The position numbers were made by a program, and so were the translations under genes. A model generated the notes under the pieces. The model was not told where the DNA came from and did no database searches. It saw only the letters and a program-made list of their open reading frames with translations. From Amycolatopsis acidiphila (lineage in GTDB: Bacteria > Actinomycetota > Actinomycetes > Mycobacteriales > Pseudonocardiaceae), in NCBI RefSeq assembly GCF_021391495.1, contig NZ_CP090063.1, forward strand, positions 5,084,001-5,148,000: a DNA stretch of 64,000 bases, given 5' to 3'. Positions 1 through 9,155 of the stretch are shown here, in pieces; the stretch's first letter is position 1; each line of letters begins with the position of its first letter.

Positions 1-492
1 GCCGACTGGGTCGACTGGCTACGGGCGTTCGGGCGAGGAGTGGACCTGCCTGGCGGCCACCTGCCGTCGTGGGACGCGGAACTCGGCCCGCAGCTGGTCA
101 CCCGGCTCACGCAGCACGTCGCCGAGGCGTTCCACAACCGGCAGCGCCGCTGGAGCGAGGCGCTGCACCGGGACCAGGAGATGCTGGTCGCCGATCCGCG
201 GCACGCGGCCGCCGCGCTCGCCGTCGTGCTGGCGGGCTGCCGGAGCAGGCTGGCGCCGCTGGTCGCGCTGGCCGTGCATCCCGCACTGCCCGAGCAGCTG
301 CGCGAGAGCCTCCGGGCAGCGCTTACCGAGACCGTCCATTCGGCACAGCGGAGCCTCCGGGACTCCGCCCGCGAGCTGCCACTCGACCTGCAGGCAGTGA
401 TCAGGGCCAACGAACTGCTGCCCGCCCTCACCCGCCCGTCGCCCGCGCCCGCCGGCACGGCGCCGCGGCGGCGGCGAGTGATCCTCGACTGA
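1..492 (+). CDS. Unknown protein, 5' end cut off by the window
   Basis: The reading frame is open from the first base, so the real start lies outside the window; a GTG at 40 is only an internal candidate. The visible 163 residues are rich in Ala, Leu and Arg, look wholly alpha-helical and show no signal peptide or membrane segment. The tail is basic (RRRRVILD). I do not recognise a family. The gene ends 19 nt before the AAA+ ATPase, whose Shine-Dalgarno GGAAGGA lies in the gap, so it is probably the upstream member of the same operon and a possible partner of the ATPase and CHAT proteins. Confidence 0.6.
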   Translation, partial: ADWVDWLRAFGRGVDLPGGHLPSWDAELGPQLVTRLTQHVAEAFHNRQRRWSEALHRDQEMLVADPRHAAAALAVVLAGCRSRLAPLVALAVHPALPEQLRESLRAALTETVHSAQRSLRDSARELPLDLQAVIRANELLPALTRPSPAPAGTAPRRRRVILD

Positions 493-511
493 CCGGAAGG
501 ACGAAACCAGC

Positions 512-2053
512 ATGCCCAACGGGGCGGAGACGAAGGCCCGGGTCGAGTCGTACCTGCTCGCGCGGATTCCCTTCGTGTCGATCCGCACGGTGGAACGCGG
601 CCGTGCCCTGGAGATGCTCACCGAGCTGGCCCGGGAGAAACAGCTCGACGTCATCGTGCACACCCTCAGCCAGGGGCTGCGGGACCTGCGCACCAAACAG
701 GTGGTGTCGGACGACAAGTCGCTGCTGGGCGCCCTCGACCTGGCCGGCGAGTGGTTCCAGTCGCGCGCGAACCTGACGGTCGTGTTCACCGACGTGCAGC
801 ACCTCGGCGACGACAACGACATCTCGCGCCGGTTCGTCGACCTCGCACAGCTGGCCGAGGAGCAGGGCGGCTGCATCATGGTCGTCAGCGCCGATCCCAC
901 CTGGAACGCGTTGCAGCGCATGGGCATGGCGGTGGCGCTCGACCTGCCCGACGTGGACGAGATGCGCCGCGAGATCGTCGAGTTCCTGCGCCAGTACGAC
1001 TCGGAGATCCGGATCGAGTGGGGGCCGGCGGAGTTCGACGAGGCCGCGTCGATCCTCACCGGTGTCACCCGGATCGAAGCGCTCAACATCCTCGCCACGC
1101 TCGTCGTGCGCAAGTCCGTGACGAAGGCCGAACTGGTGGACCTCGGCCGCGCCAAGGACTCGATCTTCGGCGACCTCGCCGGGATCGAGCGGGTCGCGGT
1201 GCGGCCGGGCGACCACCTCGTCGGCGGCCTGGCCGGGCTGCGCCAGTGGCTGGATCGCAAGCGTCCGCTGCTCACGATGGACCTGCGCGACCGGGACCTG
1301 CGGCCGCCCCGCGGGGTGCTCCTGGTCGGCGTGCCCGGGTGCGGGAAATCCCTGTCCGCCAAGGCAATCGCCTCCGACTGGCAGCTTCCGCTCTACCGGC
1401 TGGACATCGGCTCGGTGCTGGGCACCTACGTCGGCCAGTCGGAGAGCCGGTTCAAGGAGGCGCTGGCCACCGCGGACGCCGTCGCGCCCTGCGTGCTGTG
1501 GATCGACGAGATCGAGAAGGGCCTGGCCGGATCGGGCACCGACAGTACGGGCGTCACCACCCGGCTGGTCGGTCAGTTCCTGTACTGGCTGCAGGAATCG
1601 CGCGCCCGGGTCTTCGTCGTCGCGACCGCCAACGACGTGCGGGCGTTGCCGCAGGAGCTGCTGCGCAGCGGCCGGTTCGACGACATGTTCTTCGTGGACC
1701 TGCCGGAGGCCGACGAACGACGCGAGATCATCGAGATCTACCTGCGCAAGTACCTGCGGGTCCCGGTCACCGCGGAGATGCTGGGCGAGCTGGTGGGGCT
1801 GAGCGAGGGTTTCGCGGGTTCGGACCTGCAGGCCGCCGTCGCCGAGATCGGGTACGAGGCGAAACGGGTGGGCGACGAGAACGTACCGTTCGAGTACTAC
1901 CGGGGCTCGTTCGCCAACATCGTACCGCTGGCCCGGTCCGCCCCGGAGCGGATCGAGGAGGTCCGGCTGCTGCGCGACCGGGCGATCCCGGCCTCCGGCC
2001 GGGTGCGCGACCTGCCCGAGAAGCCCGGTGCCCGCCGCGTGGTCCTCGGTTAG
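512..2053 (+). CDS. AAA+ ATPase, Ycf46-type
   Basis: A 513-residue cytosolic ATPase. Residues about 1-235 form a degenerate nucleotide-binding-like region, as in Ycf46 proteins. Residues about 236-430 are the AAA core: Walker A GVPGCGKS (273-280), Walker [10 protein letters not shown] with D332/E333, a sensor 1-like VVATAND, and the second region of homology LLRSGRFDD with R388. The order and wording ([23 protein letters not shown]) match Ycf46, a family better known from plastids and cyanobacteria. GGAAGGA precedes the ATG by a normal spacing. Its stop is 12 nt from the CHAT gene, so the two are almost certainly co-transcribed. By analogy with other AAA/CHAT pairs it may sense or remodel a target and gate the CHAT partner; that role is inferred. 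All visible catalytic motifs are intact. Confidence 0.9.
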   Translation: MPNGAETKARVESYLLARIPFVSIRTVERGRALEMLTELAREKQLDVIVHTLSQGLRDLRTKQVVSDDKSLLGALDLAGEWFQSRANLTVVFTDVQHLGDDNDISRRFVDLAQLAEEQGGCIMVVSADPTWNALQRMGMAVALDLPDVDEMRREIVEFLRQYDSEIRIEWGPAEFDEAASILTGVTRIEALNILATLVVRKSVTKAELVDLGRAKDSIFGDLAGIERVAVRPGDHLVGGLAGLRQWLDRKRPLLTMDLRDRDLRPPRGVLLVGVPGCGKSLSAKAIASDWQLPLYRLDIGSVLGTYVGQSESRFKEALATADAVAPCVLWIDEIEKGLAGSGTDSTGVTTRLVGQFLYWLQESRARVFVVATANDVRALPQELLRSGRFDDMFFVDLPEADERREIIEIYLRKYLRVPVTAEMLGELVGLSEGFAGSDLQAAVAEIGYEAKRVGDENVPFEYYRGSFANIVPLARSAPERIEEVRLLRDRAIPASGRVRDLPEKPGARRVVLG

Positions 2054-2065
2054 GCCCGGACCACC

Positions 2066-5000
2066 ATGACGACCACGGACCGGGACGAACAGCTGCGCCG
2101 GGAGGCGGCCAGGCTCGAGGCGCTGCTTGACGACGAGCAGATGACCGAGGAGCGGTGGCTTGCGGAGGCCGAGGACTCACTCGCCGTGCTCGCCCGGCTC
2201 GCCGAAGACCCACTCGTCCCCGTCCGGCTGCCCGGCTGCACCGCACGGATCCTCGCGCTGCGCTACGCCGTCACGTCCGAAGTGGACGATCTCGACAACA
2301 CCGCGGACCTGCTCTCGGCCACCGTGCCCACCCTGCCCGGCAGCTACCCTGATCTGGTCGAGGAGCTGACGCTGCTCGCCGACGCGCGCCGGGAGCAGTA
2401 CCGCATCCGCGAAGACCGGACCCTGCTGCCCGAAGCGATCGAGGCCGCCACGCGCGCGACCGCAGTGCTGGGGCCGGACCACCCGCTGGCGCCCGCGTGT
2501 CATCTCCAGCTCGCCGAGCTGCGCTTCCTGCTGTCTGACTGCGAGCCCCGCGGAGACACGCTCGACCGGATCGCGGAAAGTCTCGCGATCGCCGTGCGAG
2601 GAGACGTGACGCCCGAGGAATGGGGCTGGTACGGGGAGATCCTCTACGAGCGTGGCACCGCGAAGGAGGATCCGGCGGACCTGCGCGCCGCCGCCCATTG
2701 GCTGTCCCGGGCCGCCGAGCAGCAGGACGACGCCTGGCTGAGCTGGGCCACGGCGGCCGACGCCTGTCTGGCGCTGTTCGACCTGACGCAGGACATCGCG
2801 GCGGCCGACCAAGTCGTCGAGTACGCAACGAGGGTACTCGGACTGCCGCTGCCGAAACCCGAGCTGGCACAGGAGTACCACTACCACCGCCTGAACGCCG
2901 CGTTCCTCGTCGGCGAACGTCCTGGCCTGCGCGCCTACCTCGGCGCGCACCCGGCACTCGACTGGGTCGCCCAGGCGCAGTCGGCACTCGACCTCGCGGA
3001 CGACCCGGACGTCACCCCGCTGCTCGCCTTCCAGGTCACGTCCGGCTGGATCTACCTGATGTCCCACGTCCCGGAACAGGTCGCCCCCAGGATCGCCGAC
3101 CTTGCCCCACTTTTCGAGAACCTGGACCGGCTGCTCGAGCTCGCGGGCCAGTTGTCGGACGTCCCGCCCGAGTACCACCTGGTGCTGGCCGCGGTGGCCG
3201 AGCTGATGCGGAACCAGCAGCGGATCGTCTACGGCGACCGCGACGCCGGCTTCCAGGCCACCCGGGCCGCGCTCGCGTGCCCCGAGCTGGCGGACCTGCA
3301 TCCCACGTTGCGGTCGATGATCGCGATGGCGAGTACTCAGGTCGGCACGGCTACCGGCGCACTCGCACCGCTCGACGCGGGGTTGGGCATGCTGATGAGC
3401 CACGATGTGTCGGACGACCGCGAAGCATCCGCCATCGGACTGTTCTTCGAAGCGATGGCGCAGTTCCGGCTCGGAGCCCAGCCGTCCGAGTCCTACCCCA
3501 AGCTGCGCCGCGTCTGGGAAATGCTGATGGCCTTGCCGCCCGGCCCCTCGACGGAACTGGTGACGGCGATGGTCGAGTCGCTGGTCCGGGTCCTGATGGC
3601 GGGTCTCGGGGACAGCCCGCCGCCCACGTCGGCGCACGCGGCGGCGAACCGGCTCTGGACCGCCGAGTTGGTCCAGCCGATGGTCCTGGCAGAACGCGTC
3701 ACCGTGGCTGCGATGGCGAAGGACAGCGCGACGCTTCGCACCGTCTGCCAGGAGCTCGACCTTGGCGGGTCGACGGGGTTGTCGGGACCGATCCGCGGGA
3801 TGGCGTACAACGAATTGTCCAAAATGGATCCGCACGACAGCGAAGCGCTCCGCGTCGCGATCGAGGAGTACGAGGCCTACGTCGCGAAACTGGTCAGCGA
3901 GCGGCACCCGAGCCTGGAACACTTCGCCCTTGCTCTCGCCGAGGCGCTTCGCCGCCGGAACGGGCCCGGCGACCGGGCGCGGAGCAGGCGGCTCGGGCTC
4001 GAGGTCCTGCGGAACGCAGCCTGGTCGGTGCTGCTGCAGTCCGGCAGTGAGGCTGCGTTGCGGGTCGCGAGGTCGGCAACCGCGGCGGCGGACCGGGTCA
4101 CGGCGTGGTGCAGGGCGGACGGCTCGTTCGAGGAGCTCGTCCAGGTGCTGGACGAGCGGCGCGGGCTCGTCCTGCGCGCCGCGAACAGCAGCCGCACCAT
4201 CACCGAACAGCTCGCCGACCTCGGCGAGACCGGGCTCGCCGCAAGGTGGGAGGCCGCATCCGGCCACGACGACGAGCTCGTGCCCGGGCTCGACCCGCAC
4301 TGGGGCGCCCTGCGGCGGTCGGTGCTGCGCACGTTGGGTGCCGAAGAACTGGTAGCTCCGACCAGTGTGGACAGTCTGCGGGCAGCTCTGGGCGTACACG
4401 GCTCGGACCTGCTCGCCTACCTCGTGCCCGGTACCGATTACCACGGTGCACTGCTGGTGGTGGTTCCGGTACGTGGGAACGTCATCGTGGAAGCGCTTCC
4501 CGGACTGGAGAGCGGGTCCGCACTCGCGGAGTACCAGGCAGCCTACGACCAGTGGTACCAGGCGGACGATCCCGCCGGCGAGGAGTACGAGCGATGGCGG
4601 GAGGCGCTGCGCTCGGTATGTGCGTGGGCCTGGGCTGCAGGGGCGTCACAGGTGCTGCGGGCCGGACGCGCCGTGGCGGGTGGCCGGGATCCCCGCGTCG
4701 TGCTGGTGCCCGTCGGCAACCTCGGCGCAGTGCCGTGGCACGCCGCCTTCCGGCGGATCGAGGACAAGGAGCGCTACCTCGTCCAGGACGCGACCGTGTC
4801 CTACGTGCCGTCCGGGCAGCTGCTGTGCGAGGCGGTGCACCGCCCGGAGGTCACCAGCGGACGACCGGTGCTGGTGGGCAACCCGGCGGGCAACCTCGGC
4901 CCGGGCGCGTACGAGGCGTTTTCGGTCCGCGAAGCGTTCTACCCGGCGGGCTCCCTCCTCGGGACGCTGCCCAGGCCGTGGGTCGCCGACGGGGCCGGCA

Positions 5001-5515
5001 CCGCCGGGGAACTGCTGGAGCGGCTGGGCGGCCCATTGCCGCTGGTGCACTTGGCCTGCCACGCTGAAGCCGACCTGCGGCAGCCATTGCGGTCCACAAT
5101 AGAGCTCGCCGACGGGGACGTGTCCTCGACGGAACTGCTCAGGCTGAGCCCGACTCGCGCACTGGAGCTGGGCCTGGCCGTGCTGGCCGGATGCACGACC
5201 AACGCGTCGGGCGTCGACCATGACGAGGCGCTCAGCCTGTCGACGACGTTCCTCGCGATCGGCGCCCGCACGGTGATCGGCTCCCTGTGGCTGGTGCCGG
5301 CGGGCCGCGCCACGGTCCAGTTGATGTTCCTGTTCCACCACAACCTGCGCCAGCACGGGCTACCGCCGGCGGAGGCGTTGCGCCGCGCGCAGCTGTGGCT
5401 GCTGGACCCACAGCGGAGCTGTCCGGACACGATGCCGCTCGCCCTCCGCGCACTGCCCCTCGACCCGGACGACAGCATCGAGTGCTGGGCGGGTTTCACC
5501 CACCAGGGGTGCTGA
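2066..5515 (+). CDS. Helical-repeat protein with C-terminal CHAT (caspase/separase-like) domain
   Basis: A 1149-residue protein. Residues about 1-770 are helix-rich with TPR-like character (repeated Ala/Leu/Glu helices) and no membrane segment. Residues about 780-1149 form a CHAT domain. The two family motifs are present: VHLACHA, with the likely catalytic His at 999, and VLAGCTTN, with the likely nucleophile Cys at 1043, followed by the usual GARTVIGSLW segment. CHAT proteins are clan CD proteases, some of which are effectors of bacterial immunity or cell death (for example the Craspase subunit). The substrate here is unknown. It directly follows the Ycf46-type ATPase, giving a sensor/motor plus protease layout. 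The ATG is 12 nt after the previous stop with only a weak purine stretch, suggesting coupling. The function as a defence effector is inferred. Confidence 0.88.
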   Translation: MTTTDRDEQLRREAARLEALLDDEQMTEERWLAEAEDSLAVLARLAEDPLVPVRLPGCTARILALRYAVTSEVDDLDNTADLLSATVPTLPGSYPDLVEELTLLADARREQYRIREDRTLLPEAIEAATRATAVLGPDHPLAPACHLQLAELRFLLSDCEPRGDTLDRIAESLAIAVRGDVTPEEWGWYGEILYERGTAKEDPADLRAAAHWLSRAAEQQDDAWLSWATAADACLALFDLTQDIAAADQVVEYATRVLGLPLPKPELAQEYHYHRLNAAFLVGERPGLRAYLGAHPALDWVAQAQSALDLADDPDVTPLLAFQVTSGWIYLMSHVPEQVAPRIADLAPLFENLDRLLELAGQLSDVPPEYHLVLAAVAELMRNQQRIVYGDRDAGFQATRAALACPELADLHPTLRSMIAMASTQVGTATGALAPLDAGLGMLMSHDVSDDREASAIGLFFEAMAQFRLGAQPSESYPKLRRVWEMLMALPPGPSTELVTAMVESLVRVLMAGLGDSPPPTSAHAAANRLWTAELVQPMVLAERVTVAAMAKDSATLRTVCQELDLGGSTGLSGPIRGMAYNELSKMDPHDSEALRVAIEEYEAYVAKLVSERHPSLEHFALALAEALRRRNGPGDRARSRRLGLEVLRNAAWSVLLQSGSEAALRVARSATAAADRVTAWCRADGSFEELVQVLDERRGLVLRAANSSRTITEQLADLGETGLAARWEAASGHDDELVPGLDPHWGALRRSVLRTLGAEELVAPTSVDSLRAALGVHGSDLLAYLVPGTDYHGALLVVVPVRGNVIVEALPGLESGSALAEYQAAYDQWYQADDPAGEEYERWREALRSVCAWAWAAGASQVLRAGRAVAGGRDPRVVLVPVGNLGAVPWHAAFRRIEDKERYLVQDATVSYVPSGQLLCEAVHRPEVTSGRPVLVGNPAGNLGPGAYEAFSVREAFYPAGSLLGTLPRPWVADGAGTAGELLERLGGPLPLVHLACHAEADLRQPLRSTIELADGDVSSTELLRLSPTRALELGLAVLAGCTTNASGVDHDEALSLSTTFLAIGARTVIGSLWLVPAGRATVQLMFLFHHNLRQHGLPPAEALRRAQLWLLDPQRSCPDTMPLALRALPLDPDDSIECWAGFTHQGC

Positions 5516-5544
5516 GGGCGCGGCGGCCTCCACGCCGTCCGCTG

Positions 5545-5646
5545 TCAGCCCTGGAAGCTGCCGCCGAACTGGGCGGGGACCAGGCCGGCTCGTTCGGTGC
5601 CGGTTTTGATCAGGCCCAGGATGGCGTCCGCGACTTGCCCGGGTGT
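5545..5646 (-). pseudogene. Possible 3' remnant of a short-chain dehydrogenase
   Basis: The minus strand encodes about 33 residues beginning TPGQVADAILGLI and ending AQFGGSFQG before a stop. The composition resembles the C-terminal end of actinobacterial short-chain dehydrogenases. Upstream, the frame continues into low-quality sequence that does not look like a Rossmann fold, so this would be a leftover end rather than a gene. The resemblance is from memory and short. Confidence 0.3.
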
Positions 5647-5782
5647 TCGGGGCCGGGGCCATGGCTGTGTGCCAGCTGGGTCGCCGCGGCTCGCGAAGCA
5701 CCCGAACAAGCCAGCGCCCGCACCACCGCTGCGGAACACTGTTGCGCGCCGATCAGCGAGCCGGTAGCCTTTGCTTTGTCTC

Positions 5783-5822
5783 GTTCTTGTGGATGCAGGC
5801 AGTTGTCGTCCCCCACAAGAAC
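5783..5822 (+). promoter_or_regulatory. Leader hairpin upstream of rho
   Basis: GTTCTTGTGG at 5783-5792 and CCACAAGAAC at 5813-5822 are a perfect 10-bp inverted repeat around a 20-nt loop. In RNA it would form a stable stem about 150 nt before the rho start. It may be a protein operator or part of an attenuator. Confidence 0.5.
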
Positions 5823-5841
5823 CTTTGATTCCCCAGATCCG

Positions 5842-5860
5842 GCCGTAGACCCGGCTTTTT
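5842..5860 (+). terminator. Small stem plus T-tract, possible attenuator of rho
   Basis: GCCG (5842-5845) pairs with CGGC (5852-5855) around a 6-nt loop and is followed directly by TTTTT. The stem is short for a strong intrinsic terminator. A run of five T residues is rare in this GC-rich DNA, and the site lies in the leader of a rho gene, a gene class known for leader attenuation. Confidence 0.35.
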
Positions 5861-5968
5861 GCTGAAGCCACTCCCGGCAAGGGCGGGGACCGCTCCGCGG
5901 CGTGCGCCGGGTTGTCCCGACCTGGTCGCCGCAACCTCCATCGATCATTGAACTCAGGAAGAATCCCT

Positions 5969-7168
5969 ATGTACGACAACCATTTTCCCAGCCGGCCTAC
6001 CGAACCAGGCACCGCCCACGAGCTGCGAGAGGAGGACCGCACGCAACACGTCGCCGGGATTGTCGACGTGGTGGGCAACCGCGCCTTCGTGCGCACCGAT
6101 GGCTACCTGCCCGGGCCGTGCGACGTCCTTGTCCCGCCAGGGCTGCTCCGCGAACACGGGCTGCGCCGCGGCGATTCCGTCACCGGCACGTCCCGGACCA
6201 CCGGCAAGAGTGACTCTCTCTCCGGAGTGGACACCGTCAACGGGAAACACCCGCGCCACATCAGGTCCCGCGCCGTGTTCTCCGAACTGGTCCCGCTGTA
6301 TCCGAACGAACGCCTGCGGCTGGAGACCGAACCGCGCGTCCTCACCACGCGGGTCACCGATCTCCTGATGCCGGTCGGCAAGGGACAGCGCGCCCTGATC
6401 GTCGCGCCGCCGAAGGCCGGCAAGACCTCCGTGCTCCAGGCGATCGCCCAGGGGATCGCCAGGAACCACCCGGAATGCCACCTCATGCTCGTCCTGGTCG
6501 GCGAACGCCCGGAGGAAGTCACCGACCTGGCACGCGCCGTGCCCGCCGAGGTGATCGCCGCGACCTTCGACCGCCCGCCCCGCGAACACATCGCACTCGC
6601 CGAACTGGCCATCGAACGCGCCAAGCGCCTGGTCGAGCAGGGCCAGGACGTGGTGGTACTGCTCGACTCGCTGACCCGCCTCGGCCGCGCCTACAACTTG
6701 GCCGCACCGGCATCGGGACGGATCCTGACCGGCGGCGTCGACTCGGGCGCCCTCGTGGCACCGAAAAGGTTCCTCGGCGCGGCTCGCAATATCGACAACG
6801 GCGGCTCACTCACCATTTTCGCCACGGCGCTGGTGGAAACGGGCTCGGCCGGCGACACGCTGATCTTCGAGGAATACAAGGCAACCGGCAATGCCGAGCT
6901 CAGGCTGGACCGCGCGATCGCGGGCAGGCGCGTCTATCCTGCGGTCGACATTGGACAGTCGGGCACCCGCAAGGAAGAACTCCTGCTGCCCCCCGGGGAA
7001 CTGGCGGCCACCCGCGCGCTGCGCCGGGCGCTGGAGGGCAACCGGGACAGCCGGCAGGGCATCGACCTGCTCCTCGACGGCCTCCGCAAAACGCGTACCA
7101 ACACCGAGTTCCTCACCCAGCTCATGCGGACCACCCCGCCCGACCGCCAGGGTGCTCGTGCCGCCTGA
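5969..7168 (+). CDS. rho: Short Rho transcription-termination factor paralog
   Basis: A 399-residue Rho. The ATG at 5969 is preceded by AGGAAG at good spacing. Residues about 28-77 are the RNA-binding cold-shock-like domain (GYLPGPCDVLVPP, LRRGDSVTG). The ATPase has Walker A PPKAGKTS (147-154), LLDSLTRLGRAYN, the Q-loop LTGGVDSGAL, the R-loop ETGSAGD and the arginine-finger region SGTRKEELL. It lacks the long N-terminal insertion of housekeeping actinobacterial Rho, which is usually well over 600 residues, so it is probably a second copy. Two positions of the bicyclomycin pocket differ from the usual sequence: DERPEEV is GERPEEV (G178, equivalent to E. coli D210) and FKGTGN is YKATGN (A305, equivalent to G337). 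The catalytic Glu (E179) is kept. It could act as a drug-insensitive or specialised Rho. It stands alone with its own leader. Confidence 0.92.
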   Translation: MYDNHFPSRPTEPGTAHELREEDRTQHVAGIVDVVGNRAFVRTDGYLPGPCDVLVPPGLLREHGLRRGDSVTGTSRTTGKSDSLSGVDTVNGKHPRHIRSRAVFSELVPLYPNERLRLETEPRVLTTRVTDLLMPVGKGQRALIVAPPKAGKTSVLQAIAQGIARNHPECHLMLVLVGERPEEVTDLARAVPAEVIAATFDRPPREHIALAELAIERAKRLVEQGQDVVVLLDSLTRLGRAYNLAAPASGRILTGGVDSGALVAPKRFLGAARNIDNGGSLTIFATALVETGSAGDTLIFEEYKATGNAELRLDRAIAGRRVYPAVDIGQSGTRKEELLLPPGELAATRALRRALEGNRDSRQGIDLLLDGLRKTRTNTEFLTQLMRTTPPDRQGARAA

Positions 7169-7271
7169 GGACGACCCGTGCCTCACCGGGCGCGGACGAG
7201 CGCGAGGGCTCGGGCGACTGGCGTCTGCCGGCCGATCGGAAGTGCCGGGGACACCGGCTCTCGGGAGCGAG

Positions 7272-8321
7272 CTAACCCGCGCCGGCGCGGCGTGCGTTGC
7301 GGAACCGTCGCTGGTAGGCAGCGGGGCTGAGAGAAAGCTTCCTGGCGAAGACGCGGCGCATGCTTTCGTAACTGGGGAACCCGGCGAGCGTGGCGGCTTG
7401 CGTCGCGGTGTGCCCTTGGTCGAGCAGGGCCCTGGCCAGGTCGAACCGGATGTTCTCCACGTACCGCGCCGGTGTCGTGGACAGTTCGTCGCGGAAGAGC
7501 CGGGTGAGCTGCCGGGTGCTCACGTTGAGGTGTTTCGCGAGCGCACCGAGCGAGTGGTCCCCGCCGGGGTTCGCCGTCACCCGGTCGGTGATGGTGCGGA
7601 GGGCGGGCGAACGCGGCGGCGGCCCTTGCAGCGGAGCCGAGAACTGCGACTGTCCGCCCGCACGCTGCATGTAGACCACGAGAGCGCGCGCGACGTCCCG
7701 AGCCACGTCCGGTCCGTGGTCCTCTTCGACGAGGGCGAGAGCCAGATCGATGCCCGCCGTCACCCCGGCGGAGGTGTAGGTGGTGCCGTTGCGGACGTAG
7801 ATCGCATCGGGTTCGACGCGGCACGTCGGGCACCGGACGGCGAGTTCGTGGGTGACCTGCCAGTGCGTGGTCGCGCGCTTGCCCTCGAGGAGGCCGGCGG
7901 CGGCGAGGACGAACGCTCCCGTGCAGATCGACGCGACCCGGCCGGCCACCGCCGCCGGTATCCGCGCGGCGTCCGCCAGCTCCTGGGGGACGCGGGCGCG
8001 CGGGTAGCGGTCCGCACCGGCCACCAGGAACGTGGCGGGGGCCGACTCGCCCGACACGGCGGCGTCGACCGCGATCCGGATGCCGAGGTTCGACGTGACG
8101 TCCGCACCGGTCGGTGACACCAGCACGATCCGGTAGTCGGCGCCGAACCGGTTCGCCTCCTTCAACACCTCGGCGGGACCGGCGACGTCCAGCAGGGTCA
8201 CTCCGTCGTAGACCAGGATCTCGACGCGGTGCGGGACCGGGTGCCCGGCTGCCCCGGGCGACGCCGGACGACGGGTCGTCGGCAGCGCGGAAGACGGGGG
8301 CACAGGCCATTGGTAGCACAC
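7272..8321 (-). CDS. GlxA-family transcriptional regulator (DJ-1/PfpI plus AraC)
   Basis: A 349-residue one-component regulator. Residues about 31-205 form a DJ-1/PfpI glutamine-amidotransferase-like domain with the nucleophile-elbow Cys133 in SICTGAF. Residues about 245-340 form an AraC-type DNA-binding domain with two helix-turn-helix units (LGALAKHLNVSTRQLTRLF and ATLAGFPSYESMRRVFARK). The GTG at 8321 has GGGGAG very close to it, so the true start may be slightly downstream. It diverges from the HD-protein/MFS/oxidoreductase genes and is the obvious candidate regulator for them. GlxA-type regulators often respond to small amine or nitrogen compounds; no ligand can be read from the sequence. 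Confidence 0.88.
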   Translation of the reverse strand: MCYQWPVPPSSALPTTRRPASPGAAGHPVPHRVEILVYDGVTLLDVAGPAEVLKEANRFGADYRIVLVSPTGADVTSNLGIRIAVDAAVSGESAPATFLVAGADRYPRARVPQELADAARIPAAVAGRVASICTGAFVLAAAGLLEGKRATTHWQVTHELAVRCPTCRVEPDAIYVRNGTTYTSAGVTAGIDLALALVEEDHGPDVARDVARALVVYMQRAGGQSQFSAPLQGPPPRSPALRTITDRVTANPGGDHSLGALAKHLNVSTRQLTRLFRDELSTTPARYVENIRFDLARALLDQGHTATQAATLAGFPSYESMRRVFARKLSLSPAAYQRRFRNARRAGAG

Positions 8322-8492
8322 CGCTCCCCTGCCCCATGGCCGTCACCGAGCCGAAACGTGGCTCACGGCCGCGGTCCTGCCGTGTCCGGATCTGAGTGGT
8401 TCCTGGCCCGAAGGGGGCGGCGCCGTACGCCGACTGGTCGGCAGCATGGAAGCCGGACCATCCACACACTGCTCCAGGAAAGCGCAAAGGTC

Positions 8493-9131
8493 ATGTCAGA
8501 GGTCATCGCGGGGTTGGACGTTCCCGAGACAGCGGCGGTCGCCGAAGCGACGCGGCTCATCCAGGAGACGACCAGTCCCCTCATCTACCACCACTCCCGG
8601 CGGGTTTTCTTCTTCAGCCGAATGCACGCGCACCAGCTCGGCGTGAAACCGGACCCGGAACTGCTGTACCTGGCCGCCATGTTCCACGACGCCGGTCTGC
8701 TGACGCCCTTTTCCGACGTCGAACAGCGGTTCGAGGTCGATGGCGCCGACCACGCCCGCAAGTTCCTGCTCGAGCGCGGTTTCTCGGCCGCCGCCGCGGA
8801 AACCGTGTGGACGGCGATCGCGCTGCACACCACGCCGGGCATTCCCGGCCGGATGGGCCCGGAGATCGCCAGCACGCACCTCGGCGTGCTGACCGAAGTC
8901 ATCGGCCTCGGCCTGGACCGGTTCGAGCACGACCAGGTCGAGGAGATCCTCGCCGCGCACCCGCGCGGGGACTTCAAGAACGAGTTCCTGCGAGCCTACG
9001 TGGCGGGGAACAAGAACCGCCCCGAAACCACGAACGGCACCGTGAACTCCGACGTGCTCGAGCATTTCATCCCCGGCTTCCACCGCACGACCACGGTGGA
9101 GCGCATCGTCGGCTCCCCCTGGCCCAGCTGA
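8493..9131 (+). CDS. HD-domain hydrolase, cyanamide hydratase-like
   Basis: A 212-residue soluble protein with an HD metal-binding core: HH at 33-34 (IYHHSRR), the HD pair H65-D66 (MFHDAGL) and H112 (ALHTTPG). The length, the PLIYHHSRRVFFF start of the core and the IALHTTPGIPGRMGPE segment resemble the cyanamide hydratase branch of the HD superfamily, which hydrates cyanamide to urea; the real substrate is unknown. The ATG at 8493 follows GGAAAGCGCAAAGG. The gene is divergent from the GlxA-type regulator and is followed after 24 nt by the MFS transporter, so it probably starts an inducible operon. Confidence 0.75.
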   Translation: MSEVIAGLDVPETAAVAEATRLIQETTSPLIYHHSRRVFFFSRMHAHQLGVKPDPELLYLAAMFHDAGLLTPFSDVEQRFEVDGADHARKFLLERGFSAAAAETVWTAIALHTTPGIPGRMGPEIASTHLGVLTEVIGLGLDRFEHDQVEEILAAHPRGDFKNEFLRAYVAGNKNRPETTNGTVNSDVLEHFIPGFHRTTTVERIVGSPWPS

Positions 9132-9155
9132 TCAAGACACCCAGAAGGCAACGCT

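Larger units (their letters stand above)
5516..5968. other. Long leader and relic region before rho
   Basis: No intact gene is visible in these 453 bases. The left part contains an antisense stretch that reads like the end of a short-chain dehydrogenase. The right part contains a 10-bp perfect hairpin and a small stem followed by five T residues, both listed separately, ahead of the Rho start. The layout suggests a long 5' leader for rho. Confidence 0.5.

Noticed and set aside
8341..8370. CCACGTTTCGG on the minus strand before the GlxA-type gene, resembling the first block of the ogt/ECF promoter
   Set aside because: The second block (CGTyTACCGGG) is absent at the required 10-nt distance, so it is probably chance.
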